Assembly (NCBI RefSeq): GCF_009901955.1
Contig: NZ_WUTS01000001.1
Location: 2,766,172 to 2,830,171, forward strand
Source of the DNA: Halomonas icarae
GTDB taxonomy: Bacteria; Pseudomonadota; Gammaproteobacteria; Pseudomonadales; Halomonadaceae
Length of the DNA stretch: 64,000 bases
Direction of reading: 5' to 3'
Shown: in pieces, positions 41,419 through 50,880 of the stretch
Layout of the letters: every line of letters starts with the position of its first letter
Numbering within the stretch: position 1 is the stretch's first letter
Position numbers and translations under genes: made by a program
The notes under the pieces: model-generated
Seen by the model: only the letters and a program-made list of their open reading frames with translations
What the model was told of the DNA's origin: nothing
Database searches by the model: none

Positions 41419-42153
41419 ATGACCTCCATGAGCGATCACTCCTCCCCCCCGGCCATCAGCCTGTCGCCCATCGGCATTATCGAGAGCGACTTCCCCGACA
41501 AGTTCGGCGTACCCCGGCAGCCCGGTCTCGCCCCATCGGCACGCGCCGCCCTCCAGCTACTCCCGCCCTATGACGACCCGCTGACGGTCAGGGGGCTGGA
41601 GGCCTTCAGCCACCTGTGGCTCACCTTTCTCTTCCACCACAGCCCCGAACGCTGGACACCACTGGTGCGGCCGCCACGCCTTGGCGGCAATCGTCGGGTC
41701 GGAGTCTTCGCCAGTCGCAGCACGCATCGCCCCAACCGCCTGGGGCTCTCGCTTGTCGAACTGATCGGGGTCGACACCCGGGACGGTGTCAGGCTGCGGC
41801 TCGCCGGTGCCGACCTGGTGCACGGCACTCCGGTGCTGGATATCAAACCTTACCTGCCCTGGGCAGAAGCCAGGCCTGAGGCCCGCGCCGGCTTCGCTCC
41901 CGAGGCTCCTCTCCAGCTTCCAGTATGCTTCGCTCACGCAGCCGAAGCGACGCTAGCCAAGCGTGATGACGCGGCCTCGCTGCGCTCACTGATCGAGGAG
42001 GTACTGAGCCAGGACCCACGACCGGCCTATCGAGACGACGATGAGACACGCCGTTATGGCGTTCGCCTGCGCGAGCTGGATATACGCTTTCGTGTTGTGG
42101 CTACACCCGATGGCAGCAGGCTTCTGGAGGTACTGGAGATCGTGCCTGAATGA
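41419..42153 (+). CDS. trmO: tRNA (N6-threonylcarbamoyladenosine37-N6)-methyltransferase TrmO
   Basis: 244 aa. The SAM-dependent m6t6A37 methyltransferase family (YaeB/TsaA). Signatures: IGIIESDFPDKFGVPRQPG, FHHSPERWTPLVRPPRLGGN, GVFASRSTHRPNRLGLS and DIKPYLPWA. Start at 41419 has CCAGG about 5 nt upstream; 41428 (three codons later) is the alternative. With tsaB at 32324 it makes two t6A-pathway genes in the window. Confidence 0.92.
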   Translation: MTSMSDHSSPPAISLSPIGIIESDFPDKFGVPRQPGLAPSARAALQLLPPYDDPLTVRGLEAFSHLWLTFLFHHSPERWTPLVRPPRLGGNRRVGVFASRSTHRPNRLGLSLVELIGVDTRDGVRLRLAGADLVHGTPVLDIKPYLPWAEARPEARAGFAPEAPLQLPVCFAHAAEATLAKRDDAASLRSLIEEVLSQDPRPAYRDDDETRRYGVRLRELDIRFRVVATPDGSRLLEVLEIVPE

Positions 42154-42205
42154 ACGATCAAGGGCCCCGCAGGGCCCCTGGTGACGCCAATGTGACGGCT
42201 CTGCT

Positions 42206-42919
42206 TCAGTCGAAGCTGACCCCGATACGACGACCGACTTCCTCGTAGGCCTCGATCACGCCACCGAGGCCCTGGCGGAAGCGATCCTTGTCGAGCTTCT
42301 CGCGCGTCTTAGCGTCCCACAGACGGCAACCGTCCGGGGAGAACTCATCGCCCAGCACGAGCTGCCCCTTGAAGAGACCGAACTCCAGCTTGTAGTCCAC
42401 CAGCAGCAGGCCGCCATCGGCAAACAGCTGCTTGAGCACCGCGTTGACCTTGAAGGTCAGTGCTTTCATCTCGGCCAGCTGGTCGGCGGTCGCCCAGCCG
42501 AAGGTTTCGGCCAACGACTCGTTGATCATGGGATCGTGCAGGGCGTCATTCTTGAGAAACAGCTCGAAGGTGGGCGGCGAGAGCGCCTCCCCCTCGGTCA
42601 CGCCCAGCCGCTTGACCAGGCTGCCCGCGGCAATGTTGCGCACCACGCACTCCACCGGAATCATCTCCAGCGTCTTGACCAGGCTTTCGGTGTCGGAGAG
42701 GCGCTTCTCGAAGTGGGTGGGCACCCCCGCTGCGGTCAACGTCTCCATGATGAAGGCGTTGAAGCGGTTGTTGACCATCCCCTTACGGTCCAGCGACTCC
42801 ATGCGCTCGCCGTCGAAGGCGCTGGTGTCATCGCGGAATTGCAGTATGACGCGATCCGGGTCATCGGTGGTGAAGACCGACTTGGCCTTGCCGGCGTAGA
42901 GTTCTTGACGCTTTTCCAT
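42206..42919 (-). CDS. purC: SAICAR synthetase
   Basis: 237 aa, exactly E. coli PurC length. Adds aspartate to CAIR in purine synthesis. [20 protein letters not shown] and VDYKLEFG are conserved. GGAGG precedes the start. Last gene of dapA-bamC-MBL-purC on the minus strand. Confidence 0.97.
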   Translation of the reverse strand: MEKRQELYAGKAKSVFTTDDPDRVILQFRDDTSAFDGERMESLDRKGMVNNRFNAFIMETLTAAGVPTHFEKRLSDTESLVKTLEMIPVECVVRNIAAGSLVKRLGVTEGEALSPPTFELFLKNDALHDPMINESLAETFGWATADQLAEMKALTFKVNAVLKQLFADGGLLLVDYKLEFGLFKGQLVLGDEFSPDGCRLWDAKTREKLDKDRFRQGLGGVIEAYEEVGRRIGVSFD

Positions 42920-42959
42920 GGAAGCCTCCGGAGGGCTTGGTCAGTTGGAAGGTTGCAGC

Positions 42960-43763
42960 TCAGGCGATGGCCTGCCATGCCAGGCCATCGTCCTGGCAGG
43001 CTACCATCAACCGCGATGTGTCACCGTCGAGCAGTGGCGTCAAAGCCTCCAGCGCCAGCTCGGGGCGATTGTTGTGTTCAGATAGATGCGAACAGGCGAT
43101 TCGCTGCAGGCGGTCGAGGCCGAGCCGGGTCAGCAGTGTTGCCGCCTGAGTATTGGCCAGATGCCCCCAGTCGCCTCCCACTCGCCGCTTGAGGCGTGGT
43201 GGATAGGGGCCCTCGGCAAGCATCCGGACATCATGGTTGCACTCAAGCACCAGGGCATCGCAGCCGGCAAAGGCCTGGGCGACATGCTCGGTGGGGTGTC
43301 CGAGGTCGGTAAGCAGACCCAGGTGTCGCTCACCGCCCTGGATACGAAACTGTACCGGCTCGCGGGCATCATGCGGCACGGTCACCGGGTCGATAGACAG
43401 CCCCTTCACGGCGAAGCGCGCCTGGGGAGTGATCCAGTGGCGTTTGGGCAGTTCACCCAGACGGCCGCTGCCCCAGGTACCTGGTGTCAACCATACCGGC
43501 ACCCCATAGCGACGAGCCAGGGGGCCAACTCCACGAATATGGTCGCCATGCTCATGGGTCACCAGTAGGGCATCGAGCTGCCGTGGGTGCAGGCCCATAC
43601 GGGCCAGGCGATGCTCTGCCTCGCGCAGCGTGAAGCCACAGTCCACCAGCAGGTGAGTCTCGCCGTCGCTGACCAGGGTCGCATTACCCTTGCTGCCACT
43701 GCCCAGCGATGCAAAATGCAGCCGCCCGCGGTGCCGCGCGACGGTGTTATCGGCCTCTCCCAT
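42960..43763 (-). CDS. MBL-fold metallo-hydrolase (PA1012/YycJ type)
   Basis: 267 aa. LGSGSKGNATLV and the metal motif THEHGDHIRG (HxHxDH) define the family; later LGHPTEH and SHLSEHNNR supply further ligands. YycJ-like proteins have been linked to nuclease activity in mismatch repair in Bacillus, but function is open in Proteobacteria. Its start overlaps the bamC stop by one base (TGATG-type coupling). Confidence 0.9.
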   Translation of the reverse strand: MGEADNTVARHRGRLHFASLGSGSKGNATLVSDGETHLLVDCGFTLREAEHRLARMGLHPRQLDALLVTHEHGDHIRGVGPLARRYGVPVWLTPGTWGSGRLGELPKRHWITPQARFAVKGLSIDPVTVPHDAREPVQFRIQGGERHLGLLTDLGHPTEHVAQAFAGCDALVLECNHDVRMLAEGPYPPRLKRRVGGDWGHLANTQAATLLTRLGLDRLQRIACSHLSEHNNRPELALEALTPLLDGDTSRLMVACQDDGLAWQAIA

Positions 43764-44728
43764 CAGCGCAGCAGGCTCGCCACCCGCTCCAGCAGTTCAC
43801 GCCGGTCCTCGGCACTGAAGTCACGCTCGCTGACATTTATCGCCCGCAGTAGGGTCCTATCGGAGTCCTCGCGCTCCAGCTCCAGGCGAATCTGCTGATG
43901 CATCTTACGAACGTCGGCACTGAAGACGATTTGAAGCGGGTTACGGTTTCGCTCCGTCACCGTCATGTAGCTCACGAGAAAGCTGTAGTCTCTCGAGTTG
44001 CTGTTCAGCAGCTCACGGCGATCCTCGACGGTGAAGTCCTGCTCGAGCTGGTGGTTGAGCTCGGCCCAGGTGCGATCGATATCCAATGGCACATCGACCA
44101 TCCACTCGTCGCCCCGCTGAACCAGGCGCAGACGCTCCCCGCCGGCCAATCGCTGGGCCTGCAACGAGGCGGTGCTCGACGCCGTGGCGCTACGTGCACT
44201 GAAATACTGCTCGAGAGCATCCAGGCAGGCCTCCACAGATCGCCCTGCCTGGTCGCAGCGCACCTCGCTGTCCCCGGCGCGCAGCCCCTGCCGAACACTC
44301 AATCGCCCTTGGCGTGTCTCGACCACCCCGCGACTCGAATCGCTCGTGACCACTCCCAGGCCACGGCTACGCGCGAAGCTCTCCAGTTGTGGCCAGACGC
44401 TGTCTGGCGCGGCTCCCACCACCAGCCAGGCGTCATCGCCCACTCGGCGGGATTCTACGAATTCTCGCTGAATGCGCCCCATCCCCAGTGGCTGTGGTGC
44501 CGGCGCCTCGAAGCCTTCCGTCGAGCCGCGAAAGTCGCCTGCAATCTCGGGTATCGGCATGACATCGCGATAGCGTTCGGCCGCACGACTCTTGGGCAGC
44601 GCCAGAGGCGCCGCCTGACGGGCATCGGCATAGTCGATATTACGATCGTGATAATAACCGCCATCACGGGCACAGCCAGCCAAGGCGACGAGCATCGCCA
44701 GCGGCAGCCATTTCAGCGCTGAGTTCAT
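43763..44728 (-). CDS. bamC: outer membrane assembly lipoprotein BamC
   Basis: 321 aa. Lipoprotein signal with lipobox ALAGC (C19), then the unstructured N-terminal segment that contacts BamD, and two helix-grip domains. The start at 44728 has AAGG 7 nt upstream and gives a proper signal peptide; a Met nine codons earlier would spoil it. Between dapA and the MBL gene, as in pseudomonads. Confidence 0.92.
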   Translation of the reverse strand: MNSALKWLPLAMLVALAGCARDGGYYHDRNIDYADARQAAPLALPKSRAAERYRDVMPIPEIAGDFRGSTEGFEAPAPQPLGMGRIQREFVESRRVGDDAWLVVGAAPDSVWPQLESFARSRGLGVVTSDSSRGVVETRQGRLSVRQGLRAGDSEVRCDQAGRSVEACLDALEQYFSARSATASSTASLQAQRLAGGERLRLVQRGDEWMVDVPLDIDRTWAELNHQLEQDFTVEDRRELLNSNSRDYSFLVSYMTVTERNRNPLQIVFSADVRKMHQQIRLELEREDSDRTLLRAINVSERDFSAEDRRELLERVASLLR

Positions 44729-44773
44729 GGGTCTACCTTGCATCCAGTTGTCCAAGGGCCGGCGCAGCGCCGA

Positions 44774-45658
44774 TCAGTCGTCGATCAGACCGGCCAGCTG
44801 CAGGGCTTCGCTGATGGTGGAGTGGTACTTCTCGGATAGCCAGGTGAGCGGCAGACGAATACCCGGCTCGAGCAGCCCCATGCGATTGAGCGCCCATTTA
44901 ACCGGAATCGGGTTAGCCTCGATGCCGAGATTGGTATGCAGCGGCATCAGGCGGGTATTGAGCTGATGCGCTCGCTCGGCATCTCCAGCCACCGCGGCGA
45001 CACATAGGTCGTGCATGGCCTGGGGCGCCACATTGGCCGTCACAGAGATATCTCCGTGTCCGCCCATCAGCATGAAGTCGCAGGCGGTGCCATCATCACC
45101 CGAGTAGAGCATGAAGCCACTGCCCGCTAGACGATTGATCAGGTCCTCGGCACGCTCCAGATTACCGGTGGCATCCTTTAGCCCGACAATATTGTCGACC
45201 TCGGCGAGACGCAGCACGGTCTCGTTGTAGAGATCGGAGCAGGTGCGGCCTGGTACATTGTAAAGGATCACCGGAAGCTCACTACCTTCGGCAACCGCCT
45301 TGAAGTGGCGGTAGAGCCCCTCCTGGGTTGGCTTGTTGTAGTAGGGACAGACCGAGAGGCAGTAGTCTGCACCAACCTCGCTGGCATAGCGAGCCAGCTC
45401 CACGGCCTCGGAGGTAGCATTGGCACCGGTACCGGCAATCACCGGAATCCGTCCGTCAACCTCTTCCACCACCGCCCGAATCACATCGAAGTGTTCGGCA
45501 AATGACATGGTGGTGGGCTCGCCGGTGGTACCGGCGGCGACGATGCCATCGGTGCCATGGTCGAGATGGAAGTTCACCAGGCGACGCAGCGCCTCCCAAT
45601 CGATATCGCCATTGACCTTCATCGGCGTCGCCAGGGCGACGATGCTTCCCGTGACCAT
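44774..45658 (-). CDS. dapA: 4-hydroxy-tetrahydrodipicolinate synthase
   Basis: 294 aa. Lysine/diaminopimelate branch point. The Schiff-base lysine is in GLKDATGN, the substrate motif is GTTGEPTT, and the catalytic Tyr is in PYYNKP. The start at 45658 agrees with E. coli DapA (MFTGSIVA versus MVTGSIVA). Head of the dapA-bamC-MBL-purC set. Confidence 0.97.
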   Translation of the reverse strand: MVTGSIVALATPMKVNGDIDWEALRRLVNFHLDHGTDGIVAAGTTGEPTTMSFAEHFDVIRAVVEEVDGRIPVIAGTGANATSEAVELARYASEVGADYCLSVCPYYNKPTQEGLYRHFKAVAEGSELPVILYNVPGRTCSDLYNETVLRLAEVDNIVGLKDATGNLERAEDLINRLAGSGFMLYSGDDGTACDFMLMGGHGDISVTANVAPQAMHDLCVAAVAGDAERAHQLNTRLMPLHTNLGIEANPIPVKWALNRMGLLEPGIRLPLTWLSEKYHSTISEALQLAGLIDD

Positions 45659-45818
45659 CCTCTCTATCCTCTCGGTTCGACTGCTGCCGGCTCGATTGCC
45701 TCTCGGCGCCCCGGCCCTAGCGGCGCCCAAAAAAGGGCAGGTCGCTGCCCCCAAGGTTCAAATGGTACTCAGGCGGCCCAGGCCTGTACAGCGACGCAAC
45801 CAGATTCCACCGACCTCT

Positions 45819-45847
45819 TTGACAGACGATCGGGGGTTGCGTGTAAT
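45819..45847 (+). promoter_or_regulatory. sigma-70 promoter of bcp
   Basis: TTGACA (45819-45824), 17-nt spacer, TGTAAT (45842-45847): 11 of 12 consensus bases. Predicted start about 30 nt before the bcp ATG. Confidence 0.8.
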
Positions 45848-45882
45848 CGACGCTCCGTGACTTACTCACCCAGGAGATCTTC

Positions 45883-46371
45883 ATGAGCGTCAGCATCGGT
45901 CAGCCGGTTCCCGACTTCACGGCCCTCGCCACCGGGGACACGAGCGTTACCCTGTCCGAGATCAAGGGCCGCCAGGTTGTAATTTTCTTCTACCCCAAGG
46001 CCAGCACCCCCGGCTGCACCACCGAAGGCGGTGACTTCCGCGATCGCCTGGAGGAGTTCGAGGCTGCCAATACCGTGGTGCTCGGCGCCTCCCGGGACGG
46101 CATTAGGGCTCAGGAGAACTTCAAGGCAAAGCAGGCATTCAACTTCCCCCTTATCTCCGACAAGGAGGAGACACTCTGCCGGCTGTTCGACGTAATCAAG
46201 CTCAAGAAGATGTACGGCAAGGAGCACCTCGGCATCGAGCGCAGCACTTTCCTGATCGACAGCGAGGGCAAGCTGGCTCACGAGTGGCGCGGGGTCAAGG
46301 TCAAGGGCCACGCCCAGGAAGTCCTGGAGAGGGCCCAGGCCCTGAACAAGAGCACCGGCGACACCGAGTAA
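45883..46371 (+). CDS. bcp: thiol peroxidase BCP/PrxQ
   Basis: 162 aa. Peroxidatic Cys45 in STPGCTTEGG. The usual resolving Cys five residues later is Gly50, so it is not the E. coli-type disulfide pair; Cys99 (EETLC) may resolve, or the enzyme may act as 1-Cys. CAGGAGA precedes the start. Divergent from dapA; gcvR, which lies between them in Pseudomonas, is absent. Confidence 0.93.
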   Translation: MSVSIGQPVPDFTALATGDTSVTLSEIKGRQVVIFFYPKASTPGCTTEGGDFRDRLEEFEAANTVVLGASRDGIRAQENFKAKQAFNFPLISDKEETLCRLFDVIKLKKMYGKEHLGIERSTFLIDSEGKLAHEWRGVKVKGHAQEVLERAQALNKSTGDTE

Positions 46372-46379
46372 CAGCGGGC

Positions 46380-46400
46380 AGGGCCGCCTGGAGCGGCCCT
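46380..46400. terminator. bidirectional hairpin between bcp and the PerM-like gene
   Basis: Perfect 8-bp stem AGGGCCGC/GCGGCCCT with loop CTGGA, between two convergent genes. No T run; its last base is the first base of the perM-like stop codon complement. Confidence 0.65.
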
Positions 46401-47500
46401 CACTCCCCTGCCATCACCTCCCCCCCTTCGTCCTGCCGAAGACGCTTGACTCCACGGGGCCAGGCATAGACCAGCGCCTTGATCAGAGTTGCCAGCGGAA
46501 TGGCAAAGAAGACACCCCAGAACCCCCAGACGCCGCCGAAGAACAGCACCGCCACGATGATCGATACCGGATGCAGGTTGACCGCCTCGGAAAACAGCAC
46601 CGGCACCAGTACATTGCCATCCAGCGCCTGAATGACGCCATAGGCGATCAGCACATAGAGGAACTGGTCGCTCATGCCGAAATGAAAGCCCGCCACGGCG
46701 GCCACCGGCAGGGTCGCCACCGCGGCGCCAATATACGGCACCAACACCGAGAACCCCACCAGTACCGCCAGCAATGCGGTATATGGCAGCCCGAAAAAGG
46801 CAAAGGTCAGGAATGCCGTCGTGCCCACGATCATGATCTCGATAAACTTGCCGCGCACATAGTTGGCAATCTGGCTGTCCATCTCATGCCAGATACGGGT
46901 CATCAGGGTGCGTTTGCGAGGAAGCAGCGACAGGATGAAGTCGACCAGTCGCTCACGATCCTTGAGCAGGAAGAACACCAGAATCGGCACCAGCACAAGA
47001 TAGATGATCAGCGCCAGGACGTTACCCAGCGAAGCCAGAGAAAGGGTCAATGCGCGCTGCCCGAACTGGGTCATCTCGCGGCCGGCCACGGCGATCCAGT
47101 TCTGTATCTGATCCGGGGTGACCAGCTGGGGGTAACGCTCCTGCAGATCGTCGAGCAGCTGTTGGCCACTAGCGAACATCCGTGGCGTCTCCTGCACCAG
47201 CCCTACCAGCTGATTCCAGATCAACGGCATCAGGATAAGGGCCATTGCCAGCAACAATCCAAGGAAGAAGAGGAACACCAGGATCACGGCCAGAAGATGG
47301 GGAACGTGTCGCCGTTCGAGCCAGCTCACCGCCCCCTGAAGCAGAAAGGCGATCACCAGCGCCGTCAGGAAAGGTGCCAGCATACGCCCCAGGAAGACCA
47401 CCACCGCGATGCCGAGCACCAGGACCAGCAGCAGGATTACCGCCTCCTCATCGGATAGATAGCGATCGACCCACCCCCTGAGCACGGAACGCAGGGTCAT
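46400..47500 (-). CDS. PerM/AI-2E family transporter
   Basis: 366 aa, about eight membrane helices with a soluble loop (about residues 100-140). PYIGAAVATLPV and QALDGNVLVPVLFSEAVNLHP are the family signatures. Substrate unknown; family members have been linked to autoinducer-2 export or Na+/H+ exchange, the latter described in halophiles. Start overlaps the tusA-like stop (ATGA). Confidence 0.88.
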   Translation of the reverse strand: MTLRSVLRGWVDRYLSDEEAVILLLVLVLGIAVVVFLGRMLAPFLTALVIAFLLQGAVSWLERRHVPHLLAVILVFLFFLGLLLAMALILMPLIWNQLVGLVQETPRMFASGQQLLDDLQERYPQLVTPDQIQNWIAVAGREMTQFGQRALTLSLASLGNVLALIIYLVLVPILVFFLLKDRERLVDFILSLLPRKRTLMTRIWHEMDSQIANYVRGKFIEIMIVGTTAFLTFAFFGLPYTALLAVLVGFSVLVPYIGAAVATLPVAAVAGFHFGMSDQFLYVLIAYGVIQALDGNVLVPVLFSEAVNLHPVSIIVAVLFFGGVWGFWGVFFAIPLATLIKALVYAWPRGVKRLRQDEGGEVMAGE

Positions 47501-47745
47501 GAAGCGCGCCCCTCGCCCTTGCGGATCCAGTAGTGGTAAATACTGTCGCGCTCCTCCCTGGCGGGCATTTCGTGAGCGCTCTGCGCGATATAGGTGGCAA
47601 AGTCCCCCCAGGAGCCGGCGTCGGTGGCCCTTACCTCGAGAAGCTGACCAACCTCGAGCCGGGAGAGCGCCTGTTTGGCCTTGAGCAGGGGGAGCGGGCA
47701 AGGCAGTCCGCAGACATCGAGTACTTGGTCGGGTTGCAGAGACAT
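47497..47745 (-). CDS. TusA/SirA-like sulfur-carrier protein (PA1006 type)
   Basis: 82 aa. LDVCGLPCPLPLLKAKQAL carries the active Cys16 in the CPxP motif, with an additional Cys12. AGGGAG precedes the start. In P. aeruginosa the syntenic PA1006 is needed for molybdenum-cofactor enzymes and nitrate respiration; a similar role here is inferred from gene order. Coupled to the PerM-like gene. Confidence 0.88.
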   Translation of the reverse strand: MSLQPDQVLDVCGLPCPLPLLKAKQALSRLEVGQLLEVRATDAGSWGDFATYIAQSAHEMPAREERDSIYHYWIRKGEGRAS

Positions 47746-47879
47746 GTAGACTCCCTGAAGAATGCGGGATATCGCCACCTGGCTTGACCAGCGGCGGGAA
47801 ACCCTAGGATTTAAAGGCACTTTGCGAGGCGAATCAATGTCAGAGTGTGGGCCCGCCTCGCCCCAAGGAGAGCTTGCCC

Positions 47880-49346
47880 ATGCCGTCACGCCCCTTCCCT
47901 CGTGCTATCACCCTGTTGGTGGGGCTGTCCCTGGCACTGCCTGCCAGCGGCCAGTGGATCGAGCCCGGCTGGGAAGGCAGCGCCGACCTGCCCAGCCTGT
48001 CAGCTCCGGACCATCGGGCCGCCAGCAGCGAAGAGTATCGACTGGGTCGCGCCTGGCTGCGCCAGTTTCGCGCCCGGGTCCCCGAATGGCAGGACCCCAT
48101 CGCCCAGGGCTATGTCGAGGCGCTGCTCGCTCGCCTCGCCTCCCATGGCGGAATCGGGACCAATGAGCTGATTGTGACGCTGGTCGACAGCCATCGCCTC
48201 AATGCCTTCGCGGTGCCGGGCGGGGTGGTCGGCGTCAATGCCGGACTGTTCGCCTTCGCCGAACAGGAGGCGGAGCTGGTCTCGGTGCTTGCCCATGAAC
48301 TCGGTCACCTGGCCCAACGCCACTTCGCGCGCGGCCAGGCTCGCGCCGAACAGACCCAGGTTCCGGCCATGGCCGCCATGCTGGCTGGCATGCTGATCGC
48401 CGCCGCCGGCGGGGGAAGTGCGGGCATTGGCGTCGCCATGGGTTCCCAGGCCGCCTTTATCCAGGATCAGCTGACCTATTCGCGACGCTATGAACAGGAA
48501 GCCGACCGGCTGGGCCTGCAGATCATGACGGAAGCCGGCTACGACCCCGAGTCCATGGTCTCGATGTTTCGCGCCATGCAGCAACTGGCCAGCCTGCAGG
48601 GCGGCACTCCTCCCGAGTTCCTGCTCACCCACCCGCTGACCGAGTCACGCATCAGTGATACCGCCTCTCGCGCCGCCAAGCTCTCGGTGCAGGGACAACG
48701 AGATGGCCTGCAGTACCACCTGGTGCGCGCCCGTGCCCTGCTGGCGATCCATCAGGGGGACCCCGGCCGGGCGCAAACTCGACTGAGCCAGGACGGCGCT
48801 CCACGACTGGCGGAGCGTTATCTGGCGGCCTTGATCAGCGCCGAACACGGCGATACGGATGAGGCGCTGCGCCAGCTCGATGCCCTGGCGCGAGAGCAGC
48901 CTGACCTCACCCTGATCCCCGCTACAGCGGCCGAAACGGCCTTCGCCGCGGGACGCACCGATGACGCCATTGAACGCAGCCGGCGCCTGTTGCGCCTGGT
49001 TCCGGGTCATGTGCCGACCAGCCTCACCCTCGCCGAAGCACAACTCCAGCGTGATCCTGAGGCGGCCTGGCGACTCCTGCGCGACCTGGCCGAGAGGCGC
49101 CCCGAGGACCATCGCGTGTTTGCACTACTCGCCGAGGCGGCGGGACGTAGCGGCCGCGAGGCCCTGGGCCACCTGGCCCGCGCCGAATACCAGCAGCTTA
49201 CCGGACGCATCACCGATGCCATCCGCCAGCTGGGCGTGGCTCGTAGGGTAGCCGAACGAGAAGGCAATATGACCGCGGCGGCACGCATCGAGCAGCGTTA
49301 CGAGGCATTCCTCGGCTATCGCGAAACGCTCGAGAAGTTTCAGTAG
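47880..49346 (+). CDS. bepA: BepA-like M48 metalloprotease with TPR domain
   Basis: 488 aa. Signal peptide about residues 1-24 (cleavage near ASG-QW). The zinc motif is H139-ELG-H143 with the third ligand in YEQEADRLGL. About 230 C-terminal residues form TPR-like helical repeats. BepA acts in the periplasm on stalled outer-membrane assembly substrates such as LptD. AAGGAG precedes the start. Divergent from the tusA-like gene. Confidence 0.93.
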   Translation: MPSRPFPRAITLLVGLSLALPASGQWIEPGWEGSADLPSLSAPDHRAASSEEYRLGRAWLRQFRARVPEWQDPIAQGYVEALLARLASHGGIGTNELIVTLVDSHRLNAFAVPGGVVGVNAGLFAFAEQEAELVSVLAHELGHLAQRHFARGQARAEQTQVPAMAAMLAGMLIAAAGGGSAGIGVAMGSQAAFIQDQLTYSRRYEQEADRLGLQIMTEAGYDPESMVSMFRAMQQLASLQGGTPPEFLLTHPLTESRISDTASRAAKLSVQGQRDGLQYHLVRARALLAIHQGDPGRAQTRLSQDGAPRLAERYLAALISAEHGDTDEALRQLDALAREQPDLTLIPATAAETAFAAGRTDDAIERSRRLLRLVPGHVPTSLTLAEAQLQRDPEAAWRLLRDLAERRPEDHRVFALLAEAAGRSGREALGHLARAEYQQLTGRITDAIRQLGVARRVAEREGNMTAAARIEQRYEAFLGYRETLEKFQ

Positions 49347-49347
49347 C

Positions 49348-50376
49348 CTAGCGCTTGAAGTTGAGCATCCTCTCCAGCGGCTTCAGCGCCGCATGGCGGA
49401 GCCCTGTATCGACCTGGATTTCACCGAGCCCATGACGCAGGGCATCGGCCAGGTTATCCAGCCCGTTCATCGCCATCCAGGGGCAGTGGGCACAACTCTT
49501 GCAAGTGGCACCATTGCCAGCCGTAGGTGCCTCGAACAGCGTCTTTTCCGGCACCGCCTGCTGCATCTTGAAGAAGATGCCACGATCGGTGGCAACGATC
49601 AGCTTGTCATTGGGCAGCTCCTTGGCCGCCTGGATCAGCTGAGACGTCGAGCCCGCCACATCGGCCAGCTCCACCACCGCCGCCGGCGACTCCGGGTGCA
49701 CCAGCACCGCGGCCTCCGGATAGAGCGCCTTGAGGTCCTCAACCCCCTTGGACTTGAACTCTTCGTGGACGATGCAGGCACCGTCCCACAGCAGCATGTC
49801 GGCACCGGTCTGCTTCTGGATATAGCCCCCCAGGTGCTTGTCCGGCGCCCACAGGATCTTCTCGCCACGGGCCTGGAGGTGCTCGATCACCTCCACGGCG
49901 ATGGAGGAGGTTACCACCCAGTCGGCACGCGCCTTTACCGCCGCCGAGGTGTTGGCGTAGACCACCACGGTGCGGTCGGGGTGCTGGTCGCAGAAGGCGC
50001 TGAACTCATCGGCCGGACACCCCAGATCGAGCGAACAGGTCGCCTCCAGGGTCGGCATCAACACTCGCTTCTCCGGGGAGAGTATCTTGGCGGTCTCTCC
50101 CATGAAGCGTACACCGGCCACCACCAAGGTATCGGCCGGATGCCGGGCGCCGAAGCGAGCCATCTCCAGGGAGTCGGCCACGCAGCCTCCGGTCTCCTCG
50201 GCCAGCTGCTGGATGGCATCGTCGGTGTAGTAATGGGCCACCAGAACGGCGTTGTTGGCCTCGAGAAGCCGCTTGATCTCCTCGATGCGCGCCTGATCCT
50301 GGGCGGGTATACGGGTGGGACAATAGGTGCGGGCCAGGTGCTCACGCACCTCGGCACGGGAAGTCATGATCGTCAT
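49348..50376 (-). CDS. nadA: quinolinate synthase A
   Basis: 342 aa. [4Fe-4S] enzyme condensing iminoaspartate with [23 protein letters not shown], the Cys in [10 protein letters not shown] and [13 protein letters not shown] supply the cluster ligands and active site. The start is 50376 or 50367; both have weak ribosome sites. It is tail-to-tail with bepA with one base between stops. Confidence 0.94.
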   Translation of the reverse strand: MTIMTSRAEVREHLARTYCPTRIPAQDQARIEEIKRLLEANNAVLVAHYYTDDAIQQLAEETGGCVADSLEMARFGARHPADTLVVAGVRFMGETAKILSPEKRVLMPTLEATCSLDLGCPADEFSAFCDQHPDRTVVVYANTSAAVKARADWVVTSSIAVEVIEHLQARGEKILWAPDKHLGGYIQKQTGADMLLWDGACIVHEEFKSKGVEDLKALYPEAAVLVHPESPAAVVELADVAGSTSQLIQAAKELPNDKLIVATDRGIFFKMQQAVPEKTLFEAPTAGNGATCKSCAHCPWMAMNGLDNLADALRHGLGEIQVDTGLRHAALKPLERMLNFKR

Positions 50377-50572
50377 CGTGTCTACCACTGTGACCGGCAG
50401 GGGCTCCCCCTGCAGAGGATGGGAGCATCTCTTCCACGCCCTCCGCGTGGCGAGATGCGCCAATGAGCTCGGCTGCGTCTGTCGCCTGCCGGCTCGCCCT
50501 CTATTCTAGACCATATCGCCGGTGTATTGACCAGCGCCGGCCGAAAACCTCTCGCCACCCCCTCGCACCAAC

Positions 50573-50605
50573 AAAAAACGCCCCGGTCTCTGGGAGACCG
50601 GGGCG
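50573..50605 (-). terminator. rho-independent terminator of the tRNA-Lys genes
   Basis: On the minus strand, CGCCCCGGTCTC pairs perfectly with GAGACCGGGGCG (12 bp, 3-nt loop) and is followed by TTTTTTGT. A textbook intrinsic terminator 8 nt after the second tRNA-Lys. Confidence 0.95.
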
Positions 50606-50612
50606 TCTGAAT

Positions 50613-50688
50613 TGGTGGGTCGTGTAGGATTCGAACCTACGACCAATTGGTTAAAAGCCAACTGCTCTACCAACTGAGCTAACGACCC
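50613..50688 (-). tRNA. tRNA-Lys (TTT), copy 1
   Basis: Reverse strand cloverleaf with acceptor GGGTCGT/ACGACCC, discriminator A, encoded CCA (50613-50615) and anticodon loop CTTTTAA. Identical to the copy at 50717-50792; the distal gene of the pair. Confidence 0.96.
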
Positions 50689-50716
50689 GAGCTTGCAAGC
50701 AAGCCAGTGTCCGGAG

Positions 50717-50792
50717 TGGTGGGTCGTGTAGGATTCGAACCTACGACCAATTGGTTAAAAGCCAACTGCTCTACCAACTGAGCTAACGACCC
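50717..50792 (-). tRNA. tRNA-Lys (TTT), copy 2
   Basis: Identical 76-nt gene including CCA, promoter-proximal in the pair. The 28-nt spacer between the copies holds GCTTGCAAGC, a small palindrome. Confidence 0.96.
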
Positions 50793-50808
50793 TTCCGAAC
50801 GGGGGCAG

Positions 50809-50837
50809 ATAATACTGATACACCTGCGGCCTGGCAA
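50809..50837 (-). promoter_or_regulatory. sigma-70 promoter of the tRNA-Lys pair with upstream A-tract
   Basis: On the minus strand TTGCCA (50832-50837), 17-nt spacer, TATTAT (50809-50814). Just upstream the minus strand carries GTAAAAAAAGTC (50838-50849), which would act as an UP element. Start predicted about 10 nt before the tRNA. Confidence 0.8.
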
Positions 50838-50880
50838 GACTTTTTTTACTTCTTTTGGCCTCTGCTGACTGAGTCCGCCG

